Below are positions 1 through 12,850 of a stretch of DNA of 64,000 nucleotides, piece after piece. Below the pieces are notes generated by a model. The model ran no database searches. It was not told the origin of the DNA and saw only the letters and a program-made list of their open reading frames with translations. Numbering within the stretch: the stretch's first letter is position 1; each line of letters opens with the position of its first letter. Source of the stretch: Lojkania enalia. Lineage: Eukaryota > Ascomycota > Dothideomycetes > Pleosporales. The position numbers and the translations under genes were made by a program. The stretch lies in assembly GCA_010094045.1 (NCBI GenBank), contig ML986599.1:402907-466906 (forward strand), written 5' to 3'.

Positions 1-551
1 CTTCGCGGAGTATGCGAGGGATGAGGGCTTGGAGCTAACGAAGAAGGGTGGAGCCGATATCGTTATTGATGTGAGAATCGGGCATGACAAGGTTGTGGAG
101 GAGATCAAGAAAGTGACGAACGGGAAAGGTGCAGCGGCGACAGTTAATGTGAGCGATGCGCCAAAGGCGATGGCGACGAGCTGTGCGATTACCATGATGC
201 ATGGTACTGTAATTCAACTCGCGCAGGTAAGGATTCCCCCTTTGTTTTCGACTGTAACGAGTATTGAATTCTGTGCAGCCTGACGATGTCGTCATTCCTT
301 TCCGAGAACTCATCTTCAGGGATATCCGTGTCCGTGGCTCGCTGATATGCTCGCCGGAGGAGGGCCAACGAATGCTCCAAGTCGTGGATGAGCACCGAAT
401 TTCAGTTGACATGAATCCGTTTAACGGCCTCGATGAGATTGCCAAGCTAATAGAGTTGGCTAAAAGCGGGAAGATGAAGGGGAAGGGAATCATCATTGTT
501 GATCCAGAGCAAATCAAGAAAGAGAAAGAGTCGGGTTTAGAGATGGTTTGA
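1..551 (+). CDS. Zinc-type alcohol dehydrogenase (MDR family), 3' part only
   Basis: This is the C-terminal part of a medium-chain alcohol dehydrogenase; the 5' end lies outside the window. The reading frame begins at base 2. An intron at 227-278 (GTAAGG..TGCAG) joins ..VIQLAQ to PDDVVIPFRE in frame, and the gene ends with TGA at 549-551. The visible part covers the end of the Rossmann domain (GADIVIDV, then a KGAAATVNVSDAPKA segment where the family usually reads as a nucleotide-binding strand and helix) and the closing catalytic-domain segment (RVRGSLICSPEEGQRML, then NPFNGLDEIAKLIELAKSGK and KGKGIIIVD). This layout is typical of fungal NAD(P)-dependent Adh1-like enzymes that interconvert alcohols and aldehydes. 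The catalytic zinc ligands are in the missing half, so substrate and cofactor cannot be judged. The family is fairly certain; the exact function is not. Confidence 0.85.
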
Positions 552-3191
552 ATGTTTCGTGATGATTATGAGGAAGAATATATTCTAGCAAGTAATATAA
601 TGTACTATCTAGACTTTGTGGAAAATTGTTAGGATTTGAGAGATTTCGATATCGGATCCTTGCTCAAGGGGCTATAGAATTCAATTGATACTGATGTAGG
701 GCATGTCGAATATGGCGTTGGCTTGCCTGGTGCCCCAAACATATGACCAAGGCCTAGTCATTTTTCTTCCTTACCAGGGCAACTCTTCGACAAAGTGGGA
801 ATCTTGATATGCCAGCGTCAGCACTGAATATAATGGCGGGAGATAGCTCGAGAGCTCCTATCCAAAGAGACATAGAGGGAGTTGAGTTCCCAATCCGTCT
901 TGATCCACTCCTGCACCGCGTAGCGGGATTCCTGTAGAGGTAATTACCTTTCGAGCAGCTTTTCCCTGAGAGAAATTCACGCGAATTGACTATAACCTCT
1001 TCTCCATTCTCGGAACATATTTTTCGTTATATGAGCTTCGTTACCTATGACATAGACATTAAACTCAACTAGCTGTAGACAAATTTCTAGTCTTTCGAAT
1101 AGAGGGATATGCATGCGAAGCGCTATAGGGTCTCAAGAGACCATAGCCCCCTATCCTTTTTTTTTTTCCTCTTATGGAACGAGAGATGGAATGTGATGGC
1201 CTCTGCGGCTAGCAACTTTCCAGAATGCAACCTATCAGAATTGTCTACTTCGGGAAAGCGAAAGTAGCATGGGCGTTGTTAATTTGGGGCCTCGTGCTGT
1301 GTGAAGTGCACCTCGAGCACTTAGGTGCCATTGACATGTACGCAATATTTGATTGGAGGAGAATATGGGGCTGAGGAATGCACGATTGCGGTATTGTATC
1401 TCGGAGTCGAGTGGAATGAAGAACTTTCTATTGAAAATCACTAAGCCAAATAATTTTTATTAAGATGAAGATATTCCTTGAGTCAAAGACGAGAGGCATT
1501 CCTGCCTTTGAAAACTCCACTATTCCCCTATCTCTTATTCGTGATTGGTTGATACATTTTGTTCGGTTAATCAGGGGTAGGCTCCAGCATTCCAAAGTCC
1601 TCAAGTCGATTAGATGCTGCTTCAGGCTTAGAACCATATTTGGATAGAAGCTAGTGATGTGAGGATGATACGATAAGAGGATGAAGACACGCCTTAAAAT
1701 CTCACATAGCCGCGCATAAACAAGGCAGGAGTATATGTCAAAGGTTTGAAGCAACACCACAAGCAAACTTGTAATAGTGCCACTGGTGATGAGCGCCAAC
1801 AAGGAGATCTGCCAGCCTGAAACCTTGAAGAGTAGCCATTCTCGATGGCGTCTTCATGATATGAGGCATTTGCTTTGTCGGGTCAGCACTTTTTGGTCCG
1901 GTCGTCCGTTTTGCAAATTCTTTTCGGTGATATCGATCTGACCCGGTGGCTGGTGGGGCAATGCTGCTAAGCCTCTCGTTTTCGCTGAATGTCCCCTATC
2001 GGGAAAAGGGAAACCGGGCCTCAATATTCTGCTAGAATATTAGGTGAGATAGAACTCTCAGCAGCTTATTTTGAGGCTCAATCCATTCAATATACGCGTA
2101 TGCTTTTCTTGGTTTGGGTTCGTCGAATCGACGACAGTCGAAATTATCCAAAGGTGACACGATGTCACATGATTTGGCTCTTCATCCCGCGGATCGCTTC
2201 CCAATGCCGACGGCGTGGGGGTGCACGATTTAATCCCGACGGCACATGATTTATAAGCACCGAGACAAGAACGCCACACCGGCATAATAAATCGGACACT
2301 TTAGGTTAACATACGCAACCACGTCGCATCCCATTCTCGATTTCTCTTGCCAGGGCACTTCGGCGCTGTAGATAAGAGACAGTCTCGGCGTCAGTAGTTG
2401 CGTTCTATAAGTGATCGGGAGCGTCTTCGAGATGGAGATAGCTGAGCCCTTTTATGTTAGTGGAGCGGAGCTTGCATAAATCCGATATCGATAAAGGGGT
2501 CCGCGTTATGACCTTCGCGTCACCGACATTTTTCGGGCTTGGCCTGCGTGTTTCAACCCTCGAGGATCAGTCCGACGTTGAAATAGTGTGTAATGCGAGG
2601 GAAAAATGGAGCAATCTGCCGCCGCTAATTATTGGATTTCTTCCAAGGGTGGGCGGGAGCTTACCCTTAGGACCGCCTTAAGCGGGTATGTAATCTGCAC
2701 TAATATCTTACTCGTACACTCTTTATCAGACCCACACAAAGAAAACAATATGTTATGACGGAATTCTGTGCAAACTCCGCTGCCGCCGACGTCGATCGCA
2801 TGCATTTGTAAACATGGGTATTAGTCAGGCTAAACCTTCCCCTTTGGCAAACAATGTCAGTTTACAAAAACTTCAGGCACTCACACCGTGACCCCCTCTA
2901 TCCACTCCTCTTCAGAGCCTCTTCGCCCTTGCTTGCGCGAACGCTCCTGCACTGAGACACAACCACTCTCTACCTCTTTGCCTCTTGTCTGTCCTTCTTT
3001 TGTCCCCGTTAAAAGCGCGCGAAATCGGCCTGACGCGTGCCTTGCGGTACGGTTCAGCTGCGATTGTGACAATTCCTAAGGCAGTTTCGCGGCTTGACTA
3101 GCCCTAGACACGAAGAGATTGAGTCACTGTTCTACAGTCTTTTCGAGTGATTGATCTGGTGTCGCTGTGCACGACACGGGTAATCGGAAAT
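552..3191. other. Intergenic region upstream of the PDR pump
   Basis: About 2.6 kb with no convincing gene. All open frames here are under 130 codons, overlap on both strands, and show no recognisable domain or fungal splice pattern. A short poly-T run lies near 1158-1168. The part nearest the ABC gene (about 2700-3190) is probably its promoter and 5' leader. A GC-rich CCCGCGGAT element near 2187 resembles the PDRE-type boxes bound by Pdr1-like zinc cluster regulators, but a single partial match is weak evidence. Confidence 0.5.
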
Positions 3192-6100
3192 ATGTTGGGA
3201 TCCGGTCTCATAAGTACTCCTGGGGAAGAGGAGAGGAACAGGAATCCCTGGCATAGCGAGCGGCCCCTTGAGCCGGAAGAGAGAGAAGAGACCATACCTC
3301 CCGCTCGTGAGAGCGGCGAGAGTAGCGGAAGCACCGATATTTCGGGCACATGGGGAGAGCGCGATGCCGGCCATCCTAGCCAACGCATGGCCATGGAGGA
3401 CTTCGAGGAACTGAGAAGCGCATTGACCTCATTGTCGAGATCGAAATCTCAAGCTCGGTCAGAACGAGAAGAGGGATTCTTACGAAGAACCATAAGTCGA
3501 AAAAGTACGCCACGGCCGACATCGAGCGGCCCACGACGCGAATTCAGTCGTAGATCGGAGTCGAGCGTAGACTCGGAACGTGGAGATATTGGAGCTGCAG
3601 CCGTCGACAAGGAGGACTTCGAACTGGGACAGTTTATGAAGGAAGGGCACTTCGAGAAACGTAAAGATGGCCAATCAGCCAAGAAGGTGGGAGTCATCTG
3701 GAAGAACCTGACAGTCAAGGGGATTGGATCCACGGCTTCGTTCGTGAGGACTCTTCCGGACGCCATAATAGGCACGTTCGGGCCCGACCTCTATAAAATC
3801 ATCAGCCATTACATCCCTGCTTTGCAATTGAGCCGTCATGCACAGACCCGCACACTTATCCACGACTTTTCAGGAGTTGTAAGAGATGGCGAGATGATGC
3901 TTGTTCTCGGTCGGCCAGGTTCAGGTTGCTCGACATTTCTAAAGGCCATTGCCAACGATCGAGGAGGATATGCTGCAGTTACAGGGGATGTCTCTTACGG
4001 TGGTATTTCTGCCGAGAAACAGAGAAAGTACTTCAGGGGAGAAGTCAACTACAACCCTGAGGATGACACGCATTTTGCAGCCCTCAACGTCTGGCAAACG
4101 CTCTATTTCGCCTTGATGAATAAGACAAAGAAGAACGAGAAGGGTGAGATTCGAATTATTCTGGAGGCATTGCTTAAGATGTTCGGTATATCGCATACAA
4201 AGTATACTCCAGTCGGTGATGAGTTTGTCCGTGGTGTTAGTGGCGGAGAACGTAAACGTGTGCGTATACCAACATTCTCCGGTTCTTTTAGACAGCTGAT
4301 GAACATGTTCAGGTATCCATTGCTGAAACCCTTGCTACGAAGTCGACCGTAGTATGTTGGGATAACTCAACTCGCGGACTTGATGCATCAACTGCCCTCG
4401 ACTACGCGAAGTCATTGCGTATTATGACAGATATCAGCAATCGAACAACTTTCGTAACCCTTTATCAAGCTGGTGAGGGCATCTACGAGCTGATGGATAA
4501 GGTTATGGTGATCGATGATGGCAGATGCGTCTTTCAGGGCAGAGCAAATGAGGCAAAACAGTACTTTACCGACCTCGGATTCCACTGCCCCGAACGTCAG
4601 ACAACAGCAGATTTCCTGACTGCTGTGACGGATCCTTCAGAACGGCAATTTAGGGAAGGATATGAGGCCAGCGCGCCAAAAACTCCCGAAGAGCTTGAAA
4701 AAGCTTTCAAGAACTCGGATTGTTATCGTAAAGTGGTTCATGAAATCGAAGAATATGAGGAAGAGCTCCATAGGTCGGACCACATTAATGCCAAGGAATT
4801 CGAGATTGCGGTTCGAGAAAGTAAGAGCAAGACTGTTCACAAGAAGTCGCCCTTCACTGTGAGCTTCATCCGCCAGGTGTGGGCTTGTACGCTGCGCGAA
4901 TTCTGGCTGACATGGGGGGATCAAACTACTCTGTAAGTGCCTTAGCTTTTGAACCATGGCGTTTCATTTGCGCTAATAGAGAGAAGCATGACCAAATTCT
5001 TTATTATCATCGGCGTCGGTTTCATCGTCGGTTCGTTGTTCTACGGTGAATCTCTAGATACTTCTGGAGCTTTCAGCAGAGGAGGCGCTCTCTTTTTCTC
5101 GATCCTCTTCTTGGGGTGGCTTCAAATGTCCGAGTTGATGAAAGCAGTATCCGGCCGTGCTGTCGTAAAGCGGCACGAGGATTACGCCTTCTATCGACCG
5201 TCCGCCGTTAGTATCGCAAGGGTTGTCCAGGATTTCCCCTTAATGTTGGTTCAAGTCATCCCTTTCTGTAAGTTGCCTCTACTCCATTCTCTTTAACATT
5301 CATTGCATATGCCCAACACTCTTGATGAAGTACTCCAGAAGTTCGCTAATATGATTTAGGTATCATAATGTACTTCATGACGGAACTCGACGTCGATGTG
5401 TCGAAGTTCTGGATCTACCTGCTCTTCATTTACACGACCACCATCTCTATCACGGCTTTGTACAGGATGTTTGCTGCTCTGTCACCTACGATTGACGATG
5501 CCGTCCGATTCTCGGGCATTGCGCTTAATCTTCTAATTATATACACTGGATATGTGATTGCTAAGCCGCAATTGCTCAACGAATATATATGGTTCGGATG
5601 GATTTACTACATTAACCCGGTGGCGTATGCATTCGAGGGCGTCTTGACCAATGAATTCTCCGACAGGACTATGGCATGCGCTCCATCGAACTTGGTTCCC
5701 CAAGGACCTGGTGTGGACCCTGCATTCCAAGGTTGCACTTTGACAGGCGCTGGGGTTAATACGCAGTCAGTCCCTGGTGCATCGTATTTGCAGACGACTT
5801 TCAACTACAAGAGATCTAATCTCTGGAGAAATTTTGGTGTCGTCATCGCGTTTACCGTGCTCTACATCTTGGTGACTGCTTGGGCCACCGAATTCATCTC
5901 TTTTGCCCGGGCCGGCGGAGGTGCGTTGATCTTTAAGAAATCGAGACGGGCGAAAAAGAATCTGAGGCCGCCTCCAGCGGATGAAGAGAAAGTTGTGAAT
6001 GGAGCTTCGAGCGACTCCAGCGGGCGGATAGCCGTGGGTGAGCAAGAGGAACAGGAGACACTCAAGCAGATTTCGAGCAGTGATAGCATTCTCACCTGGA

Positions 6101-8055
6101 AGGACATCGAGTACACGGTTCCATATCAAGATGGCGAGCGAAAGCTACTGAACCGTGTCAGTGGATATGCTAAGCCAGGTGTGATGGTTGCACTTGTCGG
6201 TGCTTCTGGAGCCGGCAAGACGACATTGCTCAACACGTTGTCCCAACGTCAGAAGATAGGCGTAGTATCTGGCGAGATGCTTGTTGATGGCAAAGCGCTT
6301 GGGCAAGACTTCCAGCGTGGCACTGGGTACTGTGAGCAGATGGATGTGCATGACGGCACTGCGACAATTCGTGAAGCTCTTGAGTTTTCGGCAATCCTTC
6401 GTCAAGATCATAGCATTCCAAGGAAAGAGAAGCTCGAATACGTAGACAAAATCATCGATCTTCTTGAGCTACATGACATACAAGACGCGCTGGTGTCGAG
6501 TTTGGGGGTGGAGCAGAAGAAGCGCTTGACCATTGGTGTTGAACTCGCTGCGAAGCCATCTCTGCTTCTCTTCTTAGATGAGCCTACTAGCGGTCTGGAT
6601 AGTAATTCTGCCTTCTCCATTATCCGATTTCTGAAGAAATTGGCGGTAGCCGGTCAAGCCATCATCTGCACGATTCATCAGCCGAGTTCCATCTTGATCC
6701 AACAATTCGACATGATCATCGCCCTTAACCCTGGAGGCAACACATTCTACTTTGGACCAGTAGGCGAGAATGGCCAGGATGTCATCAAATACTTCGCCGA
6801 GCGAGGAGTCCAATGCCCACCAAATAAGAACGTCGCCGAATTCATCCTCGAGACCGCAGCCAAACCCACAAAACGGGCGGATGGGACCCGCATCAACTGG
6901 AACGAAGAGTGGAGAAACTCGCCAAACAGCCAAGAAGTCCTCAAAGAGATTGATCGCATCAAAGCCGAGCGCAGTAAAATCACCTCTTCGTCCACGTCCG
7001 CGCAAAGCGAAGTACACGAATTTGCTGCCCCTGTGTGGCTCCAAACCAGTATGCTAACCAAACGCATCTTCATCCAATATTGGCGCGACCCCTCGTACCT
7101 CTATGGCAAACTCTTCGTCTCTGTCATCGTCGGCATCTTCAACGGCTTCACATTCTACATGCTGGGCGATAGTACAGCCGATATGCAAAACCGCATGTTC
7201 ACGGCCTTTCTCATTGTCTTGATTCCGCCTGCAATCGTAAACTCCGTGGTTCCCAAATTCTACCAGAACATGGCAATTTGGCAAGCTCGCGAACACCCCT
7301 CAAGGATATACGGCTGGGTTGCGTTCACCACGGCACAGATCGTTGGCGAGATCCCCATCTCGATTGTGAGCTCAGTGCTGTATTGGCTGCTCTGGTACTA
7401 CCCGGCCGGCCTACCTACGGACAGCTCAACAGCCGGCTACGTCTTCTTGATGACGATGCTCTTCTACCTCTTCGTCTCATCGTGGGGCCAATGGATATGC
7501 GCATTTGCGCCGTCATTCACCGTCATCTCGAACGTGCTACCCTTCTTCTTCGTCATGTTCTCGCTCTTCAACGGCGTCGTGCGTTCTTACGCCCAGCTCT
7601 CCGTCTTCTGGAAATACTGGATGTACTACGTCAACCCATCTACGTACTGGATTGGTGGTGTTTTGGCGGCTACTTTGCATGGTATCCCCGTGAAGTGCCA
7701 GATCAGCGAGACGGCGCAGTTCGATGTTCCTGGAGGCCAGACATGTGAGAGCTACGCTGGTGGCTTCTTGTCTCAAGCTCCGGGCTACTTGCTTAATCCG
7801 GACGCGACGAGTGGATGCCAGTATTGCCCCTACTCGATCGGTGACGATTATTTAACTGGCTTGAACATCGAGGCTAGCGAGAAATGGAGGGACTTCGGTA
7901 TCTTCTTAGCCTTTTGCGTATCAAACTGGGCGCTGGTATATTTCTTCATTTGGAGCGTCAGGATTAAAGGATGGACATTTGGGTTCGGGAAGATTGCCAA
8001 GGGTGTGAGGAAGGTGGGGAGGATGCTGAAGGGGAAGAAGAGTGGGGCAGCCTAA
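3192..8055 (+). CDS. Full-size ABCG/PDR-type multidrug efflux transporter
   Basis: A pleiotropic drug resistance pump of the plasma membrane that uses ATP to export hydrophobic compounds such as azoles. Four exons: 3192-4259, 4313-4932, 4984-5267, 5360-8055, giving about 1,555 aa, a normal PDR length. The order is (NBD-TMD)x2. NBD1 has the PDR-type Walker A GRPGSGCST (Cys replaces Lys), signature VSGGERKRVS and Walker B CWDNSTRGLD (Asn replaces the catalytic Glu). NBD2 has canonical Walker A GASGAGKTTL, the degenerate signature LGVEQKKRLTIG and Walker B LLLFLDEPTSGLD. This asymmetry is normal for the family. The frame opens upstream at a GTG (3147); the first ATG is at 3192, so that start was chosen. 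The N-terminus (about 150 aa) is Ser/Arg/Glu-rich, as in other PDR proteins. The acceptor of intron 2 (AG at 4982-4983) was chosen by frame; the site two codons upstream does not keep phase. The gene is convergent with an MFS drug antiporter. Confidence 0.95.
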
Positions 8056-8442
8056 GCGTGAGCTCGGGAGTTGTGGAAAAGGTTTTCCGTGTTCGGGATA
8101 TGTTTAGGTTGCTTACACGGTTTTCTTGGACGATCTCGAGATCTCACAATCACGGCGAAAAGAAGTGCGAACACTGCGTGCTTGCATATCAGCTGCGAGT
8201 ATCTCGTTAATTATGCCGATGTGGTACTGGGCAGAATGGTGTTGGTTCGATATTGTAATACGACGGTAACTTTTTACATTGTATGATTTAGTCTAGAATA
8301 TACATGTCTTTAAGAGACTCTTAAGTGGCGAACGAAGTAATCGGTGAGGAATTACAAGGACTAAGAGAGGACAGCCCCTAATGCGCAAACGCCGCGTAAA
8401 TGCAAATCCAGTTCTATGTACCCATTATCTCAATTCGCTCCA
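8056..8442. terminator. Shared 3' region of the convergent PDR and MFS genes
   Basis: 387 bp between two convergent stop codons. It must hold both 3' UTRs and polyadenylation signals; an AT-rich segment around 8210-8320 would suit this. No further gene is seen. Confidence 0.4.
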
Positions 8443-10165
8443 TCAAAACGACACGGCAAACCTCGGATTCGTCCGTATCCTCTCGCCGTAGAACCTGAAG
8501 AAGACAGGCACGGGGATCAATGCCACGGCAATGAACCCCAGCAAACTGTTTCCCCAGCCCAGACCCAGCTTGTCGAACATATCTAGACCGGCTAGGGGTA
8601 ACACGGCGCCGAAGACGGAGCGCAGGACGGTGTTTGCTGCGATGGCGGACGCGGCGAATAATGTAAAGGCATCCACGAAATACGTCTGAATCGTCATCAT
8701 GCACGTCAAATTGCCAACTCCAATGAACGCCGTTCCAATAATTGGTACTATCCAATGTACACCTTTCTCGGCCGTCCATCCGTACATGAACAAGCCAAGC
8801 GGAAGCGCGATGCCGCCGGGGACGGTGAGGATGAGCGGGAGACGGTGTTCTGGCTTGACGTTGCCTTTGGCGATGGCTTTCTTGATGACCTTGTCGGAAA
8901 CGGTGCCTAGGATGCCCATGCCGATGATCATGCCGATGCCGGAGCCGAGGTAGGAGAGCCCGACGCTGCCGGAGCTGAAGTGATACTGGCGCTCGAAGAC
9001 AAAGGTTATAGTTGTGAAGAGGAGGTAGAGGACGCCGTAGTTTATGGCGACATAGATCGACATGAGGAGGACGATGGGCGAGAAGAGGAGCATCTTTAAG
9101 GGGCGTACGATACTACGTTTAAAGATCTCAGTAGCCGGGATGTTGGAGGCGAGTTTGGAGCGGAGGTTGGGGTTGCCGGTGGATATGCGGAGGCGGGCGG
9201 CTTTCTTTTCAAGGAGGACAGGGGCGTATGTTTCTCTGGCGACGGCGAGGAGGAGGAGTGAGAAGGCGCCGCCCTGGTGTTGTTTAGCAAGTATCATTAT
9301 GAAGGGCTAGGCAGGGGCTTACGAATATAGCGAGGATCCAAAAGACCCAGCGCCAGCCTTTTGCTTCAACGAGATAACCAGCGCAGACTGGTCCTATGAC
9401 TGGACCTAGTAACGGTCCCAGACTCCAGATGGCCATAGCACCTGCTCGCTTCTCGCGGGGCATGATGTCTGCGATCGTTCCTCCACCGATGGTCAGGGGT
9501 GAGGCACCAGCGCAACCGGCAAAGAATCGAAAGACAATGAGCATGTCCATGTTTGTGCTTACGGCACAGGCGATCGTGAAGATGATAAAGACTAGGTTGC
9601 AAACATTGTAGATTGGTATTCTGCCGTATAACTCGCTCAATGGGGCGATTATCAGAGGGCCGAAGGCGAACCCTAATACGTAGACTGATACGACGAATGT
9701 GGCGAGGAGATTTGAAGTTTCACCGAAACCACGCATAACTTGTGGTACGCCAGGAGCAAAGAACGAAGAAGCCAAAGGACTGCATCGAATTAGCGACGAG
9801 CCAATAAGTTATGAAGTTCCGTACGTGATGAGCGTGACAGCAGACAATACTGCGATGTTTCCCCACTTCTTGCTTGCAGGCCAGTTCAAAGGATTCTCTG
9901 GGTCATCAGGTCCATCCCAATCTACGACATCTGGGTCATTTTGGCCTGTCGCTTCTCCTATGGGGGGTTCCTCTCCAGAAAGCGTCCTTTCGTCGCTATG
10001 CGTTGAAACCGCGTTGCTCCGTCCACCTTTTTCGATGTCGACACCTGGTGAAATATCTGAAGGGATATCTGCATCGTGACCTTCCTCATATGCCTGCCTT
10101 ATTTTCTCGTCGGACAGATCTTGAGATTCTCGGGTCGGATTAGACCATGAGCCGGGAGTCCCCAT
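8443..10165 (-). CDS. MFS multidrug/H+ antiporter, DHA1 (12-TM) family
   Basis: A proton-driven exporter of the major facilitator superfamily, most like fungal Tpo1/Flr1-type drug and polyamine antiporters. Three exons on the minus strand: 10165-9825, 9779-9323, 9273-8443; introns of 45 bp (GTACGG..ATGCAG) and 49 bp (GTAAGC..CACCAG); about 542 aa. The cytosolic N-terminus ends in the [14 protein letters not shown] motif shared by this subfamily. Splicing restores [16 protein letters not shown] in TM1-2. Motif A is [10 protein letters not shown] after TM2, and motif C, the antiporter signature, is [13 protein letters not shown] in TM5. The second six-TM half starts after a basic loop (about residues 280-330). 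It ends 387 bp from the stop of the convergent PDR pump, so two efflux genes lie tail to tail. The substrate is unknown. Confidence 0.93.
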
Positions 10166-12019
10166 TTTGCGGTCGCGTTAACCTATAGGAAAGCAAAATC
10201 AGCGTTTCAAAAAAAAAAAAAAAAAGCATACGCGAAATTTCCCGGACATTCCATCGAAGCTATGTAACTTACAGAGTATACTTCTAATGAAAGCCGGCTG
10301 GCTGATTTGCCGGGCACAGGTAACCAACCCTTACCAATACCGATAGGCAATTACCTCCGGATGCTCCCGTAAACCTAAATTCTTACTTGTCTATTTCAAC
10401 GACAGCTGTAACGGCCCGAGTAGTCGGAAATCGTGAATATATTAAAGGCACAGGAAAGCAGGCAAGGAAAAGGAGCGACAGCAAGACAAAGATCCCAGAA
10501 GTGGAGAGAGATCACGACACTTTTAACATCACATACCAGGTCCGTTAATCGTCCTGAGGCATGCCATGTACTATTCCTCATTTGAGCCCGGTTCGCGGGA
10601 GCGATCTAACCGGTGCCGATGCGCTACTCATTTCTGCATGTCCGCCGCCACCCCATAGCCTTCGCTGACCCTTGATCGAAAGGAGAAACTTGACTTCAGC
10701 CTTTAGCGTAGCATCGTCTGCGCCTGAAGCAGCCAAGCACTAGTTTTTTGCGTACAGCAAGGCCGATGATTGGTGCGGAATTCCGAGTCACCCTCATCAT
10801 TTCGTCGAGAGCAAAGGGATTTGTTGGCGGATTTAGGTCGGGGGAGTTGATGGGCTTCCCTAGTGGGCCTAGGCTAGCGCTATGGAGATAGAGAGCGGAG
10901 GGTCGGCTATGAGGTTCGATGGAGAACAAGACTCGGTTGGTGGATATAACGGAGCGGAGGGTCGTATTTGACACTCCGACTTTCCGCGTGGCAGATTACT
11001 TCGTACCGCAGACCGGCCGCATGGGATGATATTCGTTCATCTGCCTGTGGGAATGATTCCAGGTAATGCGACCTGGCCGCAAGTCCTCGTCCGTCAAGAA
11101 TCCTTGTTGGAACGTAGTCCGGGGAGCGAGACAATTCCATCAACCCTTCTCTTGGCATACTGTTGCTATACTGTGTAGCGAGCCCTTAATATCGACCGAT
11201 GATATAGGCTAGAGAGTAGGTTAGACCGGCCTGGAAGTCATTCTACCTAGGTACCGCACCTCCACTGGTGCTCGGATTCGCTTTCGATAGGCTACTATCC
11301 ACTCCACCTCCCCCGCTTTGCTTGTCAAACGTTGCTTTTCCTTTCCTACAGCCTAGTCCTTTTATTTTGGTTTCATTTCACACTGCGTTAAATTGTAAGC
11401 ATGCAAGGTCTATGGAAGATCCATCAGCTATGCATTTAGGATTGTCAATGTATCCAGGTTGGACGTCGAAGTCGCATTTTCTGGGACATTAGAAGAACAG
11501 AAGCAAATAACGCTCTAGATTGTGTTGGTTAAGTAACCAGCTCTCCAGAAAAAGATGGTCACGGCCCAGCAGAACGTTTTCCCAAGACATATACGAAACG
11601 AAACGAAACGAAACGAAGTGTGGGAGCGCGGAGAGCAATCGAAAATCTATTTGCCGAATAAGCTGCAAAGATTGATTTGTTCTATTCTGGGGATAGCGGC
11701 TCGGCTATAAACCAGTAAACTTTGGAACACTCCATCCATCATCTGCGGATATACAGACCAAGATTGACGGTAAAGGTAGAAAACTTCCTGAAAAATTCAT
11801 GAGGTGAACAGCTAGCGAGAGGAAGGCGGAAACTATAATTGCCAGAGTCAGTTAAATTCGCACAATCTGTGATTCACAATGAACGACGCATTCTATAGAT
11901 CATTCCATGGCTCAGCAGGCTTCTTTACGTTCTCCTACACCCTCACGTCTTGGCTGAATGAAACCTCATATTGCTCGCAGAGAAGAATATCCTCAGAGCT
12001 CCATTAGCCGACCGACCTT
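10166..12019. other. Intergenic region upstream of the MFS gene
   Basis: No convincing gene. A 17-bp poly-A run is at about 10208-10224. A (CGAAA)n microsatellite is at 11594-11617. Short matches to the core of the downstream repeat (GGCTCAGCAG / GGCCCAGCAG) occur near 11561 and 11909, suggesting that degenerate repeat copies reach into this region. Confidence 0.45.
11594..11617. repeat. (CGAAA)n microsatellite
   Basis: Four perfect CGAAA units followed by CGAA. Confidence 0.9.
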
Positions 12020-12850
12020 TATTTTTCGCGGCTCAGCGGGTAGAGTGGGGCTGTGTCCGATGACGTGTTCCCTCAACCTGTATTCTGGGAGCGGACAGAG
12101 TCATCAAGAGTCCATTGGCCGGAAGACTGGTTTACTAAGCAGATAATCGCGGCCCAGCAATGGCATTGGGGCTGTGTCTTCAGGGCTTTACGCGTTTTCG
12201 AATTTGTAGACTACATAGTAGAGCCCGTAGAAAGTCATCAAACAATATTTATTGGCGAGACACCCGGCTTCCTTTACTACATGGGAAAATCATCAAACTT
12301 AATAATACCAAATTAAGCTCTTTGAGATGGAGGAAACTCCAACGTTAAAAATCCTTTATTAAAACCACCCTATAATTTAAGAGCGTCGGGAGACCGTTCT
12401 ATAGTATATAAGTGCCCTTGAGTCGGTCTTGACACATTTCCACTAGGTCATTATAGCATGTGGTAATCGCGGCTCAGCAAGAGCATTGAGGCTCTACGAA
12501 TAGGCTGCGGCTCTGCGCGTTTTCAGACCGGAAAGTTGGAAGTGGAGAGGGCTGTCGAATGCTTATTGGCTTCGTCTACTTTATATAATCTGTCGACTCG
12601 ATCGCTAATTAATCCTAGCCTGTATTTTAAGAGCGTCGGGAGACTGCTCTATAGCATATAGGTGCCCTTGAGTCGGTGTTGACACATTTCCACCAGCTGA
12701 CTATGGCATGTGGTAGTCACGGCTCAGCAAAAATATTAAGGTTCTGACGTTAGAGGCGGCTCTGTGCGTTTTCAGACCGAAAAGTTGGGAGCGGAGAGGA
12801 TGGTCGAGCGCTCATTGGCCTTGTTCTGCCCAACCGGTCAACTAAGAAAT
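12020..12850. repeat. Degenerate ~250-bp tandem direct repeat (non-coding)
   Basis: Two clear copies start at about 12371 and 12621, with a period of 250 bp measured from TTAAGAGCGTCGGGAGAC at 12377 and 12627. Conserved blocks in order are the GAGCGTCGGGAGAC block, GTGCCCTTGAGTCGGT, GACACATTTCCAC, GCATGTGGTA.TC.CGGCTC, GCG.GTTTTCAGACCG.AAAG and GGA.AG.GGAGAGG. Most differences between the copies are C/T or G/A transitions. More diverged partial copies lie at about 12025-12140 and 12140-12240 (TCGCGGCTCAGC, GGGAGCGGA, CATTGGCC). No open frame spans a unit. It could be a decayed MITE or solo-LTR array, or a locally amplified non-coding sequence. Confidence 0.75.

Noticed and set aside
3147..3191. 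N-terminal extension of the PDR pump from the upstream GTG
   Set aside because: A non-ATG start is unlikely in a fungus, and an ATG at 3192 is in frame.
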